A stretch of DNA of 64,000 nucleotides from Microdochium bolleyi (GCA_001566295.1 KQ964261.1:62001-126000), one strand, 5' to 3'; shown: positions 33,487-46,090, counted from the first letter of the stretch. Program-made: numbers and translations. Notes: generated by a model from the letters alone, not told the origin.

Positions 33487-36400
33487 GGCGAAAGATCGAG
33501 GCGGCCTTGGACAGGCCAGTCACTCAGGATTGATCTGGAGCAGTCGCGAAGTGACGGATTGGTCTGCACCAGCCGATTTGGGAGGGCGAGGCAGGATACG
33601 AGAGCGCGTTTGGCGACGATTGCTTGTCTGATTGCGAGTGCCCGAGAGGGGTAGCGGGCGGGATCGACGAGCTGGCGGCGTAGAGGACGGGACGCCAGGA
33701 GGCTTTTTAGGGGGGGTTCTTTTCTGAGCCCAGCGAGAGGTCGCGAAAAGACGGCACGGGGTGGGGTTCCGACAACGTCTTGCGGGAGGAGGAGAAGGCG
33801 CAAGCGGCGTGGGGGGTTGAGAGACGGGGAACCGGCGACGAGACGGAAGAGGGGGTTGGCGACGAGAAGGGCGAGATGGGAGTCAGAAGGCGACAGGTTG
33901 TTGCGTAAGGTAGATCGAGCAGCGAGAAGGCAAGGATGGGCCAGATGGGATGCTGTGGTGGGAGAGGAGAGGGAGAACGCAGAGGCCCGGGCTGGTGGTG
34001 TTCGGAATTGCTGTGGCTGTGGAGAATCGGCCTGGCTGGGAGGGAGCAGCAGAGCAGCGCAGCAGCTAGAGCAGTGGGAAAGGGGAGTACCTAGCGCTAG
34101 GGCCAGTACTTGGGCGGCTGGTGGGCGTGTGGTGCAGGAGGGCGGTACTCGGTACTTTGGGCCGGGTGGGAGAAGGGGGGAGGAGAGAGAGGGAGGACGA
34201 GGGACGGACCCTCTCGGAAGGGAAAGCGGCCAGTGCCAGAGCCAGAGCCAGGGCAGGCCAGGTCGGGGATGGAGACAAAGGCCCCAGTTGGGCCGACTGG
34301 TCACTGAGCGCTTTTTAGAGCTGTCGGTCCCCGGGTATCTGGAGAGAGGGGCCGGCGCCGCAGAGAGCCCGCGCCCGTGGAGCAGCAGGCACTGGGACTT
34401 GCTTGGGGGCCTCTCGCCGCCCGCAGAGGCAGAGTAAGGATTGGGGACGGGACAGGATGGGATGGGATGGACGGTACGGCAAAGTACGGGCGAGGCAGCG
34501 AGCTCGGCAGGATCTGGAGAGGCGTCGCTCGGGATCCAGGCCGGGGCGGTTTGGCAGGTTGCGAGTCGCCCAACGGGCAACTAGACGCAACGTTGGCTGA
34601 CTCAACAGGACTGGACGGGACTGGACGGGACCAACAGGGCAAGCACGACGGGCAGCGTGTTCCCGGGCCGTCCCCGTCACCTGCCGCTGCAGTGTGCAGT
34701 CTGCGCATGCCGGCTGCGCTGACATATAAGCAAGAAGGTACCTATCACGCCTCGGTCACGCAACAGCAACAGGCAGGACGCCGTGCCAGACGCAGTGCCT
34801 CTGCCTCTCTGCTCCAGTCCGAATCAGAGTTCAGGGTGGGCGAGGGGAGCTGCACTTGCGCCTGCCCTTGCCCTTGCCCAGACCAGGCCCACGCAATGCA
34901 GTGCAGCCCACACGCGCACTCGGGGAAGCTGCAGCTGCGAGCTACCTGGTCTAGCTCTCCGGAGCTGCGTGCCTCTCAGACCGGGGCCTACCGTCTCCAT
35001 CTCTGCCCATCCCTCCACCGAGCAAGACTCATCATCGACCTTCACAGCTCGTCTATAATACCCTTTGTCCCGTCCCTCGGCGCAGTCGCCACGCCCGCAC
35101 CGCACCTCCACCGGCCCGTCGAGCAGCGCAGAGCACAGCACGGTTTCGAGTCCACGCCCACCCGGCCGCCTCTCCCTGCCGCTGGCCCCTCCGAAGCTGA
35201 ACTGCATCACCTTGACTGGCGAGCACCATGATGGAGCCTGCCCTCATGCGGGCACAGTGGAGAATGACAGCCCCCAGCCGCTTACTCGTCTGGCTGCCGT
35301 GTGGTGGGAAATCCCACGAACACCACCGACCCGTCCAGCACAAATGACAGCTATTGCACGCAGTTCCTACCGAGTCAACTGTCGATCGAGACCAGCCGGC
35401 GCTCCCCCGAGCCTCAAGTCCCGCCTGTCCTCACATGCCGCAGGCGTTTGCTTGCCCGCAACGGTCCGGCAGCTCTTGTCGGTCTCCCATTGGACTCTGG
35501 CGCTCGCAATTATCAGAACCCTGGCCTGCTTAGCCGCCGCCCCCGCAGCCTGCCATGCCTATCAGCTCGCGTGAGCCCGGCTTTTCTGGGATTGTTGCAT
35601 CGGCACACACCTTGTTTGGGCTTGTTTGTTCAACCTCGTCACCTCCCACCAGCTCTGCCCGTCTCCCGCTTGACCACGTCCCGGTGGCGCCGATCCGATT
35701 CGACAATCCCGAGTCTTCGTGTGGCTGGGCACTCTAGCCCTGCCACCCCACTGCGCTTTCTCCATAGCTCGCTGTCTCCCCTCGTCCTTTGCCAGCCGTC
35801 GCGCAATCTCGTTGTCAGCTCGCTCCAGCTTGTGCCTCGTGAGAGCATGTCGGTGGCCCTTGAGCGGCGTTTCCATTTGCGCTTGCAACCAAATTGGATG
35901 GAAAAGTCGCGTTGACACGGTCCAACAACGGCCGCCCGCTTATGGAAGCTGTAGGCTACACTTGCCATACACATTTGATCATCGCCACGTCCACTTTGAG
36001 CTCGAGATGCTATTCGACGTGGAACGCGAAGGCCGGGCTTGTCGGAGTTCCAGGGCCATCTAGAGCTAACGTGTAGCTAAGCTATCTCCCTCACACCATG
36101 TTTTTAAGTTGATGCCGCCGATCAGTCGCTCGTCTCCTGTGCTTGTCGGTGTCTTTCGGCAGAGCCCGGTAAACGAGATGTACCAGAGCCGCACCAGTAG
36201 AGGTTATTTCACGGTGAACAGGCGTAGCTGATGGCCTGAGGGCAGACACGAGTACTCTTTATTGGTCCTCGCATATACGAGCCGAAGTCGTCATGTCCCC
36301 TTGTGTTGCGAATTCGATATTGACAATATTGATGTGTATCAACACGGAGGGCTGGGGCGCCCTTCAATGGATCTCTGAACATTGCTTTCTTTTCCTGGCA

Positions 36401-37342
36401 AGCCTGCCGAAACCTTAATCCCATCAGATTGTCCTCATTCGCTGCCCGGGTCATTATCCGAGACTGGCAAAGCACTGACGACAGGATTTGAATAAAACGA
36501 CGCGGTCGTCCATTAGTCCATGGAAAGACGAGGAAAGTCCGCCGTCGAGACTTGAGTTGTTAGGATCAGTCCGGGCAAAACACCAAGGAACCTCCCGGGC
36601 ACAGCTTCCGCCATTGACGCGTCCTATCGACATTTGGAGCACAAACCCACCGAACCGGGAAGTCGGAGGCCTTGTCCCGCCCTTGCCGAGTTCATTATTG
36701 TTCGAGTAACGAATGAGCAGGTCGAAAACAGCGGGAGAACAAAGCGACGTCAATCTGGCCACCTGAGTCAACCGCTTTGTGTGTCACTTTGCCGTATCGC
36801 TAGCTTGGCTCGCCGAACCCGCTCAGCTGGGGCTTTGACTATTTAGCGCCACTTCGGATCCGACGCACCGGATATGCAGACGCGATATCCCGCGGTGGCG
36901 ACGTCGGCGGCACGACTGAAAGGGCAGGGGCGGGAAGCCGAGAGCTATCAATTTTGAGCCGCTTCGCCTTTTCTCTCCGCATGGACTTCATGGGGTTTCT
37001 GTTGGTGTCAGGTAGAATGGGATATGTCGTGGGACGGGGACGGGCTGGTCTGTGTTGACATGACGAGTTGGATGTGCACGATAGCGACAATTTCCGTGCC
37101 CCCCCACCCCCCCTGCTGGAGCTACCAGATGCAGATACACGTAGCAGGCAGCAGAGGAGTCTCTGATGTTTGATACTGCACTATTGGTACATCTGCCATG
37201 TGCAGGTTAGCATTCCAACCCAATGTGTCGTTGGCTCTTATTTTTCTCGTAACATTTTCGGCGTAGTCATCACATACTCGCTGGCACATTTAAGTATACA
37301 CGATTCATGGATATGAAACCCCCAAACCTAATCCTCATTTTC
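33487..37342. other. long upstream region of ras2 and 3' flank of the HAD gene
   Basis: No gene is supported. From about 33,490 to 34,560 the + strand is very purine-rich, so the ras2 sense strand is pyrimidine-rich, as in long fungal 5' leaders. A direct repeat of a 10-mer (CTGGACGGGA) occurs at 34611-34630. About 34,980-35,800 is C/T-rich on the + strand instead, which could mark a divergent transcript. Large open frames here (387 codons at 33417-34580 minus, 284 codons at 34377-35231 plus, 204 codons at 35301-35915 plus) are low-complexity, Arg/Pro/Ser-rich and motif-free, as expected of G/C-rich leader DNA read in frame. Confidence 0.45.
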
Positions 37343-38347
37343 TCAGTGGAATACTGACGAGGAGGAGGAGGAAGAAGAAGAAGCGACACCCAGCCGCCGC
37401 GCGACCTCCAGAAACCCGCCCTCCGCTTCAGAGATCCAGATATCAACCCAGCCCGTCCTCTCGTGCTCTCCATTCTCCTCCCCCTCGCCCTTGGCCTCGC
37501 GATATCTCTCCTCCTCCGCACTCCACTCCTCCTCGCGAGGCCGCTCGACATATATGGTCCTCATCCCCTGCGCCCTGGCGGCGCGCAGGTCGCCCGGGTG
37601 GGCCGCGACCATGGCGACCTCGTGCGGCTGGCAGCCCAGCGCGGCGCACGCGCCGCGGTACGTGGACGGGTGCGGCTTGTAGGCGGCGAAGTCGGCCGTC
37701 GAGATGATGTGCTGGAACCCCAGCCCCGTCTTTGGGCCCTCCGCCTCCGGCGGGTCTGGCAGGGAGTTGAGGTCCGACAGCAGGGCGCGCGTGCCGTTGG
37801 ACAGCGTCGCCGTGGCGTATCTCGTGCCGAGCAGGTGGATGCCGGCGGCGGAGTCGGGCCACGGCCGCAGGCGGTGCCAGACGAGGCTGAGGTTGCGGAG
37901 CTCGGGCTCGGTGTAGACCGTCGTGACTGCTTCTGCTGTTTCTGCTGCTGCGGCAGTGCTGCCGCTGTTGCCGTCGTTGTCGTCGTCATTGTCAACGTCC
38001 TGCTCCGCCCCGCGACTCCCGAGACCCCAGTCCACGAGCAGCGCGACGAGGCTGTCGTAGTGGTGCGCGTCAATGTCCTTCCAGGCCGTCTCGCCGGGGA
38101 CAAAGGACCGCGTGAAGACGCCGTAGCTGTCGCGCCAGGACTGCGCGAAGCGGGCCCAGTCCGGCTCGGCGAGGGAGGCGAGGCGCGTGAAGTACCCGGC
38201 CGCGGCCGCGGAGGAGGACGGAGACGGGGCTGGGGGCGGCGAGGCCAGCTTGTCCCGCGCGGCCTGGACGAGCTCGCGGACCACGGTGGTCCGCCAGTCG
38301 ACGACGGTGCCGAAGACGTCGAACGTCAGGGCTTTCACCTGATCCAT
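37343..38347 (-). CDS. haloacid dehalogenase-like hydrolase (type II 2-haloacid dehalogenase family)
   Basis: An intronless gene of 334 residues. Motif I is FDVFGTVVDW with the nucleophile D10; motif II is TLSNGT; the motif III lysine is in AAYKPHPSTY; the last motif is represented by VAAHPGDLRAARAQGM followed by TIYVERP. The cap domain carries WKDIDAHHYDSL. This set matches fungal 2-haloacid dehalogenase-like proteins, which hydrolyse 2-haloalkanoates or phosphate esters; the natural substrate is unknown. Two oddities are a charged Asp/Asn/Gly/Ala-rich insertion in the cap (about residues 123-147) and a run of serines encoded by a (TCC/TCT) repeat near the C-terminus. The frame is open further upstream, but the ATG at 38347 starts the conserved part with a family-typical short lead (MDQVKALTFD). 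Confidence 0.87.
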   Translation of the reverse strand: MDQVKALTFDVFGTVVDWRTTVVRELVQAARDKLASPPPAPSPSSSAAAAGYFTRLASLAEPDWARFAQSWRDSYGVFTRSFVPGETAWKDIDAHHYDSLVALLVDWGLGSRGAEQDVDNDDDNDGNSGSTAAAAETAEAVTTVYTEPELRNLSLVWHRLRPWPDSAAGIHLLGTRYATATLSNGTRALLSDLNSLPDPPEAEGPKTGLGFQHIISTADFAAYKPHPSTYRGACAALGCQPHEVAMVAAHPGDLRAARAQGMRTIYVERPREEEWSAEEERYREAKGEGEENGEHERTGWVDIWISEAEGGFLEVARRLGVASSSSSSSSSVFH

Positions 38348-38390
38348 GTCTGGCTCTGCTGATTCGATGACGAGTTGCGGCAGCAACGGC

Positions 38391-38430
38391 GGCAGGGCAG
38401 GGCAGGGCAGGGCAGGGCAGGGCAGGGCAG
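38391..38430. repeat. (GGCAG)8 pentanucleotide tandem repeat
   Basis: Eight perfect copies of GGCAG on the + strand, 44 nt upstream of the HAD start codon, so (CTGCC)8 in its presumed leader. It is likely to vary in length between strains and could influence expression. Confidence 0.95.
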
Positions 38431-41400
38431 GACGGGGCAAGGCTGGGCTGGGGTTGTGCTGGTGTGTGCGGTAGTCTCTATCTGGAGACAGAGCAGCCGT
38501 CCGTGGCTTGGAGATGGCGCCGCGGGGAGGGCTGGGCCAGACTCGGGTAGCTGGAGCTCGGGATCCTTCCGGAAACCTCGGCCTCGGGCACTGGTAAAGC
38601 CAACTGGTGGTGTTGTTGCTGTTCCTCGTGATGCGGATCGAGATCGCTTGCGGTGCTGTGGCTCTGGACGATCCGGCGGTTATTCTAGCCTGGCGGGAAT
38701 GGCGCCCCGTCGTGCGGCGGTGCTTGGTTGCATTGGCACACATACACACGCACACGCACACGGCACGACGATGCAGAGTTGACGTAGAGCTGATGTCGGC
38801 AAGGAGGGCCGGAGAGGGTGGGTGTGGAGGCGGGGGTGCGATGCCGGGCGGGGCCGCGGGTGCCCAAAAATCCGGGGTAGGCGCGGGACCAGCCCAAGGC
38901 CGCTCTCGAGGTATCATATATTGCCGAGGCGGAGCTTCCTGTGAGTAGGGAGGCTTGCTCGTCTCCGCTGGGTCCAGTCGCCTTGGATGGCACACTGGTG
39001 CAGAGGTGTTACAGAGTGAGAGCTCAAGCGTCGGTGATTCGGAATCCTTCCTCATGCGCGGCAGCCCTGACCAAGGTTGCATGCATGATTGACACCGAAA
39101 CCGTGTGCCCTAGGTTGCCAGTTATTCCCTTTTCGGAGACCTTGTCGGAAAGCTCGCTTAACCCGTCACCCAGCAGGTAACGCTCAAGCCTCTTTCTCAC
39201 AGGGGTCTCTGCCCCCGCTCTTCTTCCATCCCTCCTCCTCCCACCCTGTCTTCCGTAGGGGTTCCAGGTAGAGAACTAGACGTCCCTGCTGCACGAACCA
39301 GCTCTTTGAGGGCTGAGTGTAGTGCCCCGATCTTACCCGACACACGTCAGCGGAAGCACCACAGGGTACCGATGTGATTCTGTGCTTAGCCGAACGTAGC
39401 CGCCTTGGCGGCCGCGTCACTCTCCTCGTATGCGGTTCTGATGAGGGCAATTGGTAGATCCCATGGAGGAGATGATGAAAAATGTGGCCTCTTGGCCACA
39501 TAAGATTATGTTTGAAAATGTCCGCTTACTACTTGTGGTAAGCTTGCCTGTTGGGAGTTCGTCCGAGGTGCGTCGCGGGCACGGCAGGATCAACAAGTTC
39601 CTCTGTGGATGACGACGCTCACTCCGGGAATGAATATCTGTGGATAGGCCTCTGCATCTTCCCTGGACCTTGCCCATTTAGACTTGCAGGTACGCCAAGC
39701 TCCAGCGGCGATGCCGGTCTTGCAGGATCCACCACCTTGCCAGGAAATGCAACCCATTCTTCGAGAATGCCTGCTTGTCGTACGTTTCGAGATGGCACTC
39801 TGTGCCAAGCACCCGAACTCCTCGAGCTGGATGACGCGAGGCATGCCACCACCCTCGGGCCGAGCGGATCCTGCTGACAAGAGATTACGGGTATACTGCT
39901 ATGCAATCATGCATGCCGCAGATTCCCCCGGGACAACGGTCAGACACGCATATTCGCTTGCCAGGAGGGTGATCAGTATAATGTAGACGTCGACAGGAAC
40001 ACAGCAAGTACCATTGCGCTACATCCAAGTGAGCGCCGTAAAGTCCTCTCTCATCAAGTAGCAAACGGTCTGCCGAAAACAGCAACAACAATATAAACCG
40101 CAGCCGCAGGAGCCGGCAGTTCCCTCGACTAACATGTAACGACCACTGTCGTCTACCCGCGGGACGATCCTGTCCCGTGCCGTCTAGGCATCTTCGGCGT
40201 CGTGGGGTGTGTGGCACGTGTCACTATGGACCCGATTGGTCTCCCTCTCTCTGACTCTCCTCAGTTGATAGCTTCTGATCTCATATCATGTAATGTAATG
40301 AGGTGAATCGTGTTCTTGAAGTTGGAGCAAGGGTAGTAGGCGGCCGCGACGCCGCAGCTCACTCAGCACGAGGGTGGTTGTCTGGAATTGGCTACACATC
40401 ACCATTCAAAAGACTGCCTACTCTGCTAGGTCTTATTCAATACCTTCTCAAATCCTTGATTTACTTCCTTTGGATATTGCATGCGACTTGCCTCAAGATG
40501 TCGGTGCCGCAGTACCCAGAGATAAAATATCACCAGCAGGCGCTTGAATTGTTCAGTGACTCTTGAGCCCGCTCCTCCGTACTGCTACGCTATGACTCTG
40601 CCCTCCTCGCCGGCAACAACCAGGTCCAGACTCATGGCTTCGTGCCACTGGTCCTAAAGTCATGATAATAGTTCGGTAGATCTGGAACATGGCGAAGTGC
40701 GACGGCGCCTGAGTGGGCTGGCGCAGGGTTTCTTTTACTTGGGATGCAAAATGAAGAGAAAAGAGAGAAGATCAGGAGACGACCACGGCATACATCTATA
40801 GTCTGAGTGACTACAATACATCCATGGGTCGGCATCGCCGCATCAAATCTCCATGCCTCCGTGGTCAGTTTGTGCCCGAACACTTTCCCGAAGTTGATGA
40901 AGCACAACGATCATGTAATTCGCAGCCGACACCTCTGCACCACCAACAACTCTTTCCTTTCTTTTGCAAGACCTGAAAAAGTATTTTATCCTAAATCGCA
41001 AAGCTTCCCATTCCCAATGTGTCCATTGCCTTCTTAGTCAAAAATGCTAGACTTCTACGAATATCTAGCAGGAAAGCAGGCTGGCCACGGAGAAGCCAAA
41101 CACCACCCATAATTATCTATCATTTCTCTTTCTCTCTTACATATCTCTCTCTTTGCAGGCAAGAACTATATTTAAGCAGGCAGCCCAGCTTATGCCAGAC
41201 TCCCGGGCGATCGTGTACATACATGCTACTCTGTCAAGAAAGACAAAACCGAAACGGTAGCGTGAAGCCTATTGTACAAAATCGCTGCACTTTGCACTTT
41301 GCACTTCGCCCGCCACAGGCTACCGGGCATCACTGCTACTCCGGCTTTGGATTGTGTAAAGACGAAGAAGAGCACGGCTCCAGTGTCCCCGTTCTTCCCT

Positions 41401-41829
41401 TTGGGTGCTCGTCAACCCAACCACTGTAGAGCACCTCTGCAATCGGCACCGCTTTCTCTAACACTGCTTCGATGTCATCCGGCGTGCGTTGTTCTTAATG
41501 TTCTACCTGCACGACCTGTCTGGCGCATCTTATTTTCTCCTGCACGATACTACCCTTTTCGAAGAGGTGAACGACGTGTAACGCACACCATTTTTTTTTT
41601 TTGGAACGTCGACTGTCAAACAGCAGGACGGCACCGCAAGGATTACCAGGGATTCCCATCCCAGTTGGCCTGGATCATCACGGCTCTGAACCTCCGAGAT
41701 ATATGATAATCTCGACAACAGCACACCAAAGCGTCCAATTCCCTCCTCGCCCTTCGAAGAGTAGGTAAATTACTCAACACCCGGTTTCCATACAATCATT
41801 TAGTTCGCGTAATCCAGCAGCCGGTAACG

Positions 41830-41851
41830 GAGAGAGAGAGAGAGAGAGAGA
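41830..41851. repeat. (GA)11 microsatellite
   Basis: Eleven GA units in the gene-poor stretch between the HAD and OPY2 genes, about 950 nt beyond the OPY2 stop codon. Confidence 0.95.
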
Positions 41852-42803
41852 AGACGTGATACGACACCGCCATCTCATTCCTATTCCTAAAACAATCACC
41901 AGTGGTCCGCTCCCTCAGTAAGCTCCGTCGTCCAGCGCGTGGCCATTCCACGAACAATGCGATACAGCGGTGACTGCCACCCTCGGGAATAACAAAAACC
42001 ACACACCCACGCACGAACATACACATATATCTATATTCTCAAACCCATACAACAAAACCACTTGAGTCGACGTGAGAAGGAGCCTCCCCTGCCCTCCCTA
42101 GTAGGTTGGCGGAAGTGAGTTTGCATCGCTTCGCGTGTGGTCTTGTTTGGAAAGGACAGTGAGTCTCCAAAATGAAATGTCGTGCGCCATGATTCGAATC
42201 TACAATTCACTGTTATATGTCGTTGGAGAGATTTCACGTTTCCAGGCATGAAGGCAAGATCATGGAGAAGTTGAGGATGCGAGTAGCATTTGACAGCATT
42301 GAATATTCTCTTTTTGTGTAGATTGTACTTGTGTCTATTGCTGCACCCTAAAGGTGAGCAAATGATGGCCTAGCTCTATGTCGCAAACTAGGTACTCATG
42401 TCCTATGTTGCGTATGTGGTTGGGCAAGAAAGTATAGTCTGTGACAGGCAGAAAGATACCGCTGTCCTCATCAACCCGTGACATTCGTGTTGAAAGGCTC
42501 GGCTCTCTGCGTGGTAGCACAGGAGCTGTTCGACGCCCGGAAAACCAAAGACGCCTGATGCGAAGACAGAAGAGGAGTAAAGAAGAGCCCGGTGAAGGCA
42601 GCGTGCGAGGTGCGACAGAAGAATAAGATGATGGGAAAAGAAATTGTATGAATAGTTGAGGGTCGATGTTGGAGCTGGAGTCATCCAACATAGACCAAGC
42701 CACCAACTGTGAGGGGTATATACGTGAAGAGAGGCTGGCGTGCAACCCAAATGTCATATCCAAAAAAGAATCGAATCAGCAAAGCAAGAGCGTGACGATG
42801 GCC

Positions 42804-44138
42804 TTAGTTGTCTCGCACGACGTTCTCGTCGCCGAATGGACTCCGACCTCTTGCGCTTGCTGTGCTCGGTTGCGAGTTCGGCCTGGATGATGCACGCTCT
42901 TCCGATACCGCGGCGAGAGAGGGGCTCCTGCTGTCGGCGGGAGGATCGGCGAAGGGTCCCTGGTCTTGCCTGGGCGACGTCTTGACGATGGTGATACCGC
43001 TTGACCCCGGCTTGCTCACGCTTTCCGTCTCAGACAGAGTCGACATTGTCGAGGATGCTTTCGACTTGATCTCTATCGTCTTGGCGCTGCCACTACCGAC
43101 ACTGATCATCTGAGGCCGGACGGTTGTGGCTGTCGAGGTGCTCGCGTTCTTGAAGAATGCCGAGCCGATGCTGAACGCAGGCGATGGCGGCGGCCTGTCG
43201 TACTTGTCGTAGTCGACAGATGGCACTGCTGGTACACTGTCGCCGCTTTCCGAGCCTCCCAAGCGAGACTTGACGCTGACGATCGACGGCTTCAGGAAGT
43301 TGCCCTTCTGTGCTGGCAGAGGTGACACAACAGCATTCTTGCCATAGATGGTCGAGGCGACACTTGACCGGGGAGCGTACGAAGTGCGAGCGTATGAAGT
43401 CCGGTCGGAGAAGGTAGAGATGCCAGAGTATGTCGAGTTGCGGAGGTCGCCGGGCATGAAGAAGTGCTGCTCGTCGTACGGAGAGCTGACACTTCCATTT
43501 TCGGAGTGTGCCACAGGGATCGGCGGGACAGGCGGGACGAGCACCGCAGGCGATGTTGGCGTGGCACGATTGGTGACGCCAGGGATGTAGGCGATCTGGA
43601 TAATGTTGGAGGCGCGGGTGAGGACGGTCGAGGCAATAGAGTGAACAGTGTGTGTCGAGTTCCGCTTGTTTTGCCTGGCATCAGCGGCGCTGTCGTCGCT
43701 GAAACCCTCCTTTGATTGGTACGTCCACTGCTCACTCTCGCGGCTGCTGCGCTTGGCCTTGATGCAGTACCTCCAGACAAGGTATGTGATAATGGTGATG
43801 GCAGCGATGCCACCAATGACGCCGCCAGCAATGGCGCCCGTGTTGGGAGCTGGAGGCGGCTGCGCAGGGCTGTCGCCTATAACCTGGTTCTTCGCACAAT
43901 AGGCTGAGGGACATTCTTTGCACGATATGATTGTGAAGGCGCAGCGTGTGCCATCGGGGCAGGTGGTCGGGCAGACTGGGGAGACGCCGTCGCACTTGAC
44001 GCAGCCATTCTGCCGGCTGAAGAGAGACGAGATGGCTGAAGGATACGGGTCAGTGACGATAATGATGTGGTTGTTGTTGTTGTTGTTCAAGTAGGACCTA
44101 CCAGAGCCGTCTGCGGCAGATGTAAAAGGGGGCGACAT
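42804..44138 (-). CDS. OPY2: Opy2-like membrane anchor protein, one probable 3n intron
   Basis: The favoured model has exons 44138-44102 and 44035-42804, giving 422 residues. The N-terminal part carries an eight-cysteine domain (C24, C27, C34, C38, C44, C51, C54, C59; GCVKCDGVSP...CPTTCPDGTRC) matching the Opy2 extracellular domain. One transmembrane helix follows at about 79-103 (GAIAGGVIGGIAAITIITYL), then a basic stop-transfer. The long cytosolic tail is Ser/Pro-rich with many possible phosphorylation sites. In yeast Opy2 recruits Ste50 and so Ste11 to the membrane for osmotic (HOG) and filamentation MAPK signalling. The 66-nt intron (GTAGGT...CCTTCAG, 44101-44036) contains no stop and is a multiple of three; retaining it adds 22 residues rich in Asn and gives 444 residues. 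The spliced form places the cysteine domain close to the N-terminus, as usual. Which form dominates needs RNA. Confidence 0.85.
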   Translation of the reverse strand: MSPPFTSAADGSGRSYLNNNNNNHIIIVTDPYPSAISSLFSRQNGCVKCDGVSPVCPTTCPDGTRCAFTIISCKECPSAYCAKNQVIGDSPAQPPPAPNTGAIAGGVIGGIAAITIITYLVWRYCIKAKRSSRESEQWTYQSKEGFSDDSAADARQNKRNSTHTVHSIASTVLTRASNIIQIAYIPGVTNRATPTSPAVLVPPVPPIPVAHSENGSVSSPYDEQHFFMPGDLRNSTYSGISTFSDRTSYARTSYAPRSSVASTIYGKNAVVSPLPAQKGNFLKPSIVSVKSRLGGSESGDSVPAVPSVDYDKYDRPPPSPAFSIGSAFFKNASTSTATTVRPQMISVGSGSAKTIEIKSKASSTMSTLSETESVSKPGSSGITIVKTSPRQDQGPFADPPADSRSPSLAAVSEERASSRPNSQPSTASARGRSPFGDENVVRDN

Positions 44139-46090
44139 GTTGTGTAAGGACGCTGGTGCTTGACTCGGAGATGTTGTGATCCGTTGTTGCTTCCAAGGTG
44201 CCTAGACTCTCGGACTCGGGGATCGACAAAAGTCACGGGCTGGCCGGGATTGGATTCAACGGGTGCCGATCCAGTCGATCTGATGCCGAATATTGGAACT
44301 AGAAAAAAAAGAATAGACAACGTCGACGGGATATGTAACTGCTGCGAGGTTGGGTGCCGCGAGAGATCCTTGACGAGACACAGATGCTTTGATCGTGCGT
44401 GGCGCGGGCGGTGGGTGGTGGTGAAGCGAATGACTTGGGAGACTGGCTCCTCAACGAGAGAACGGAAGCTAGAGGCGTGAGATAATGAACGAAAGTAAGG
44501 CCGGCAGGCGCAGGCGCGGGTCGAATTGAAGATGCTGAAAGTGATGCAGGCGGACCGGAGAGCGAGGAGCAAGGCGAGTATCGCAATCGAGGATGCGGTC
44601 GAGGATGGCGAGGATGGCGAGGATCGGTGGTGACTGTAGACACGGGCGGCAGGTGGTTGATGGGAGAGATGAAGAGGATGGGCAAAGGAGGAGCGGAGCC
44701 TGGCTGGGCTGGTGCTGGGAGTGCATTGTGCTCAGGGCAGAGTGCCAAGCTGGGGTCAGCCAAAGTGCGAAAGGTAAGCGTCCCTCAGGAAGGTACCTTC
44801 GCGGGGAGTGTGGCCCAGCGCCGAGGGCGAGGTACCCGGGGCCCCCTGACGCGTCTGTCCGGGTGGAGGGTTGTGCGGCGCCGCCATTCGCCAGGCCGAC
44901 CCGCCGCGGGCATGAACGAGGAAGGGGCGGCCCTGCAGACGGCGCCGAGGGGCGCTACAGTCTCATTTACCTGCGGACGCTCGCCCGAGCCAAGGGGGCC
45001 CTTCGCGCCTCCCGTTGGCCAGACCTCGAGATGACCACCACTTTGGTCCTCCAGCACACCCACGACAACGTTGCAGCAGTCGTTGGTCAACATCCCGACT
45101 GCTGACAGGACAGTCCGGCCCGGCAGGCTGTGCATTGTGCTTTGCAGCAAACCATCGTCGGCTGGCAGCATGCGATTCACAGCTATCCAGAGCAGGCTCG
45201 CCAGGCTCCTCCTCCCTTGCTGGCGCTGGCCTGCATTCCTGGATTCCTGGATCCCGACCTGCGTGCAGTCCACAGCCGCTGGCGTGGTGGACACGAGGGA
45301 CCTGCCGTACTAGGACAGACTCGGCCAAAGTGCCTCGACTTTTGTCCCCGCCGATCTACATCCACTATTGTCGTGCCAGGGGCCTGGTCGGCATGGTCGG
45401 TACTTGCTTGACTCCGGACTCACGGCGGAGTCCGCCAACGCAGCACAGCTGGGAGACCAGCAACAGCAAGACTTTGCGGCGAACAACGATCTCGAAGGGT
45501 GAGTCCGTAGGATTCTGTTGATTGGACATGGCATTTCCCATGTCACGACAGGCGAGGATAAAACACGGAAACGATGATCGGTCCTGTTCTGACACTCTGG
45601 CAAACTACCGCACTCAATTCGAAACGGCGCCAAATTCTCCGGCCCAGACGGGGCCCGGCATCCACTTGCTTGCATTCATGAATGGCACGCGTGGCCCAGG
45701 ACACAGCGAGCAACAAATCTGACAGCAGCTGTGTGCCAGCCGTTGTGTCGAACGACGAGCGTTGTATTGGAGGCCGAGCTGACGCCGACTGGGACGACAC
45801 GTACGTTCTACAATGGGCCCAGACTCCGTGATCGACAATTACCCATTCTTTCCCAGTCAACGTTCCAAAAGAGGGGGAACGGCAGATCTCAGCCACGGCC
45901 TCGACGATTTCGCCATCGCCACGCAAGTCGTTGGACCTGGCACAGCAACAATGGAGGGAGAAGTGGATTTCCAAAGGAATGAAGGGCAAACAAAGAAAAC
46001 CTTGACGAGTCGTACATGACTCTTGGTCGGCAATCGGTGCGCCAACTCTCAGTCACGGTGACGTGGACACCACGACGACAACAAGTCGCT

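Larger units (their letters stand above)
38348..42803. other. gene-poor stretch: HAD promoter and OPY2 3' flank
   Basis: No coding region is supported; the longest frames (up to 144 codons, for example 41272-41706) have no motif. It contains the (GGCAG)8 tract in the HAD leader, a (CA)-rich patch near 38,740, a T12 run at about 41591-41602 and the (GA)11 tract at 41830-41851. Confidence 0.45.

Noticed and set aside
33417..34580. 387-codon minus-strand frame overlapping the ras2 start
   Set aside because: Ser/Pro/Leu/Arg low-complexity translation of a pyrimidine-rich leader, in a different frame from ras2 and without domains.
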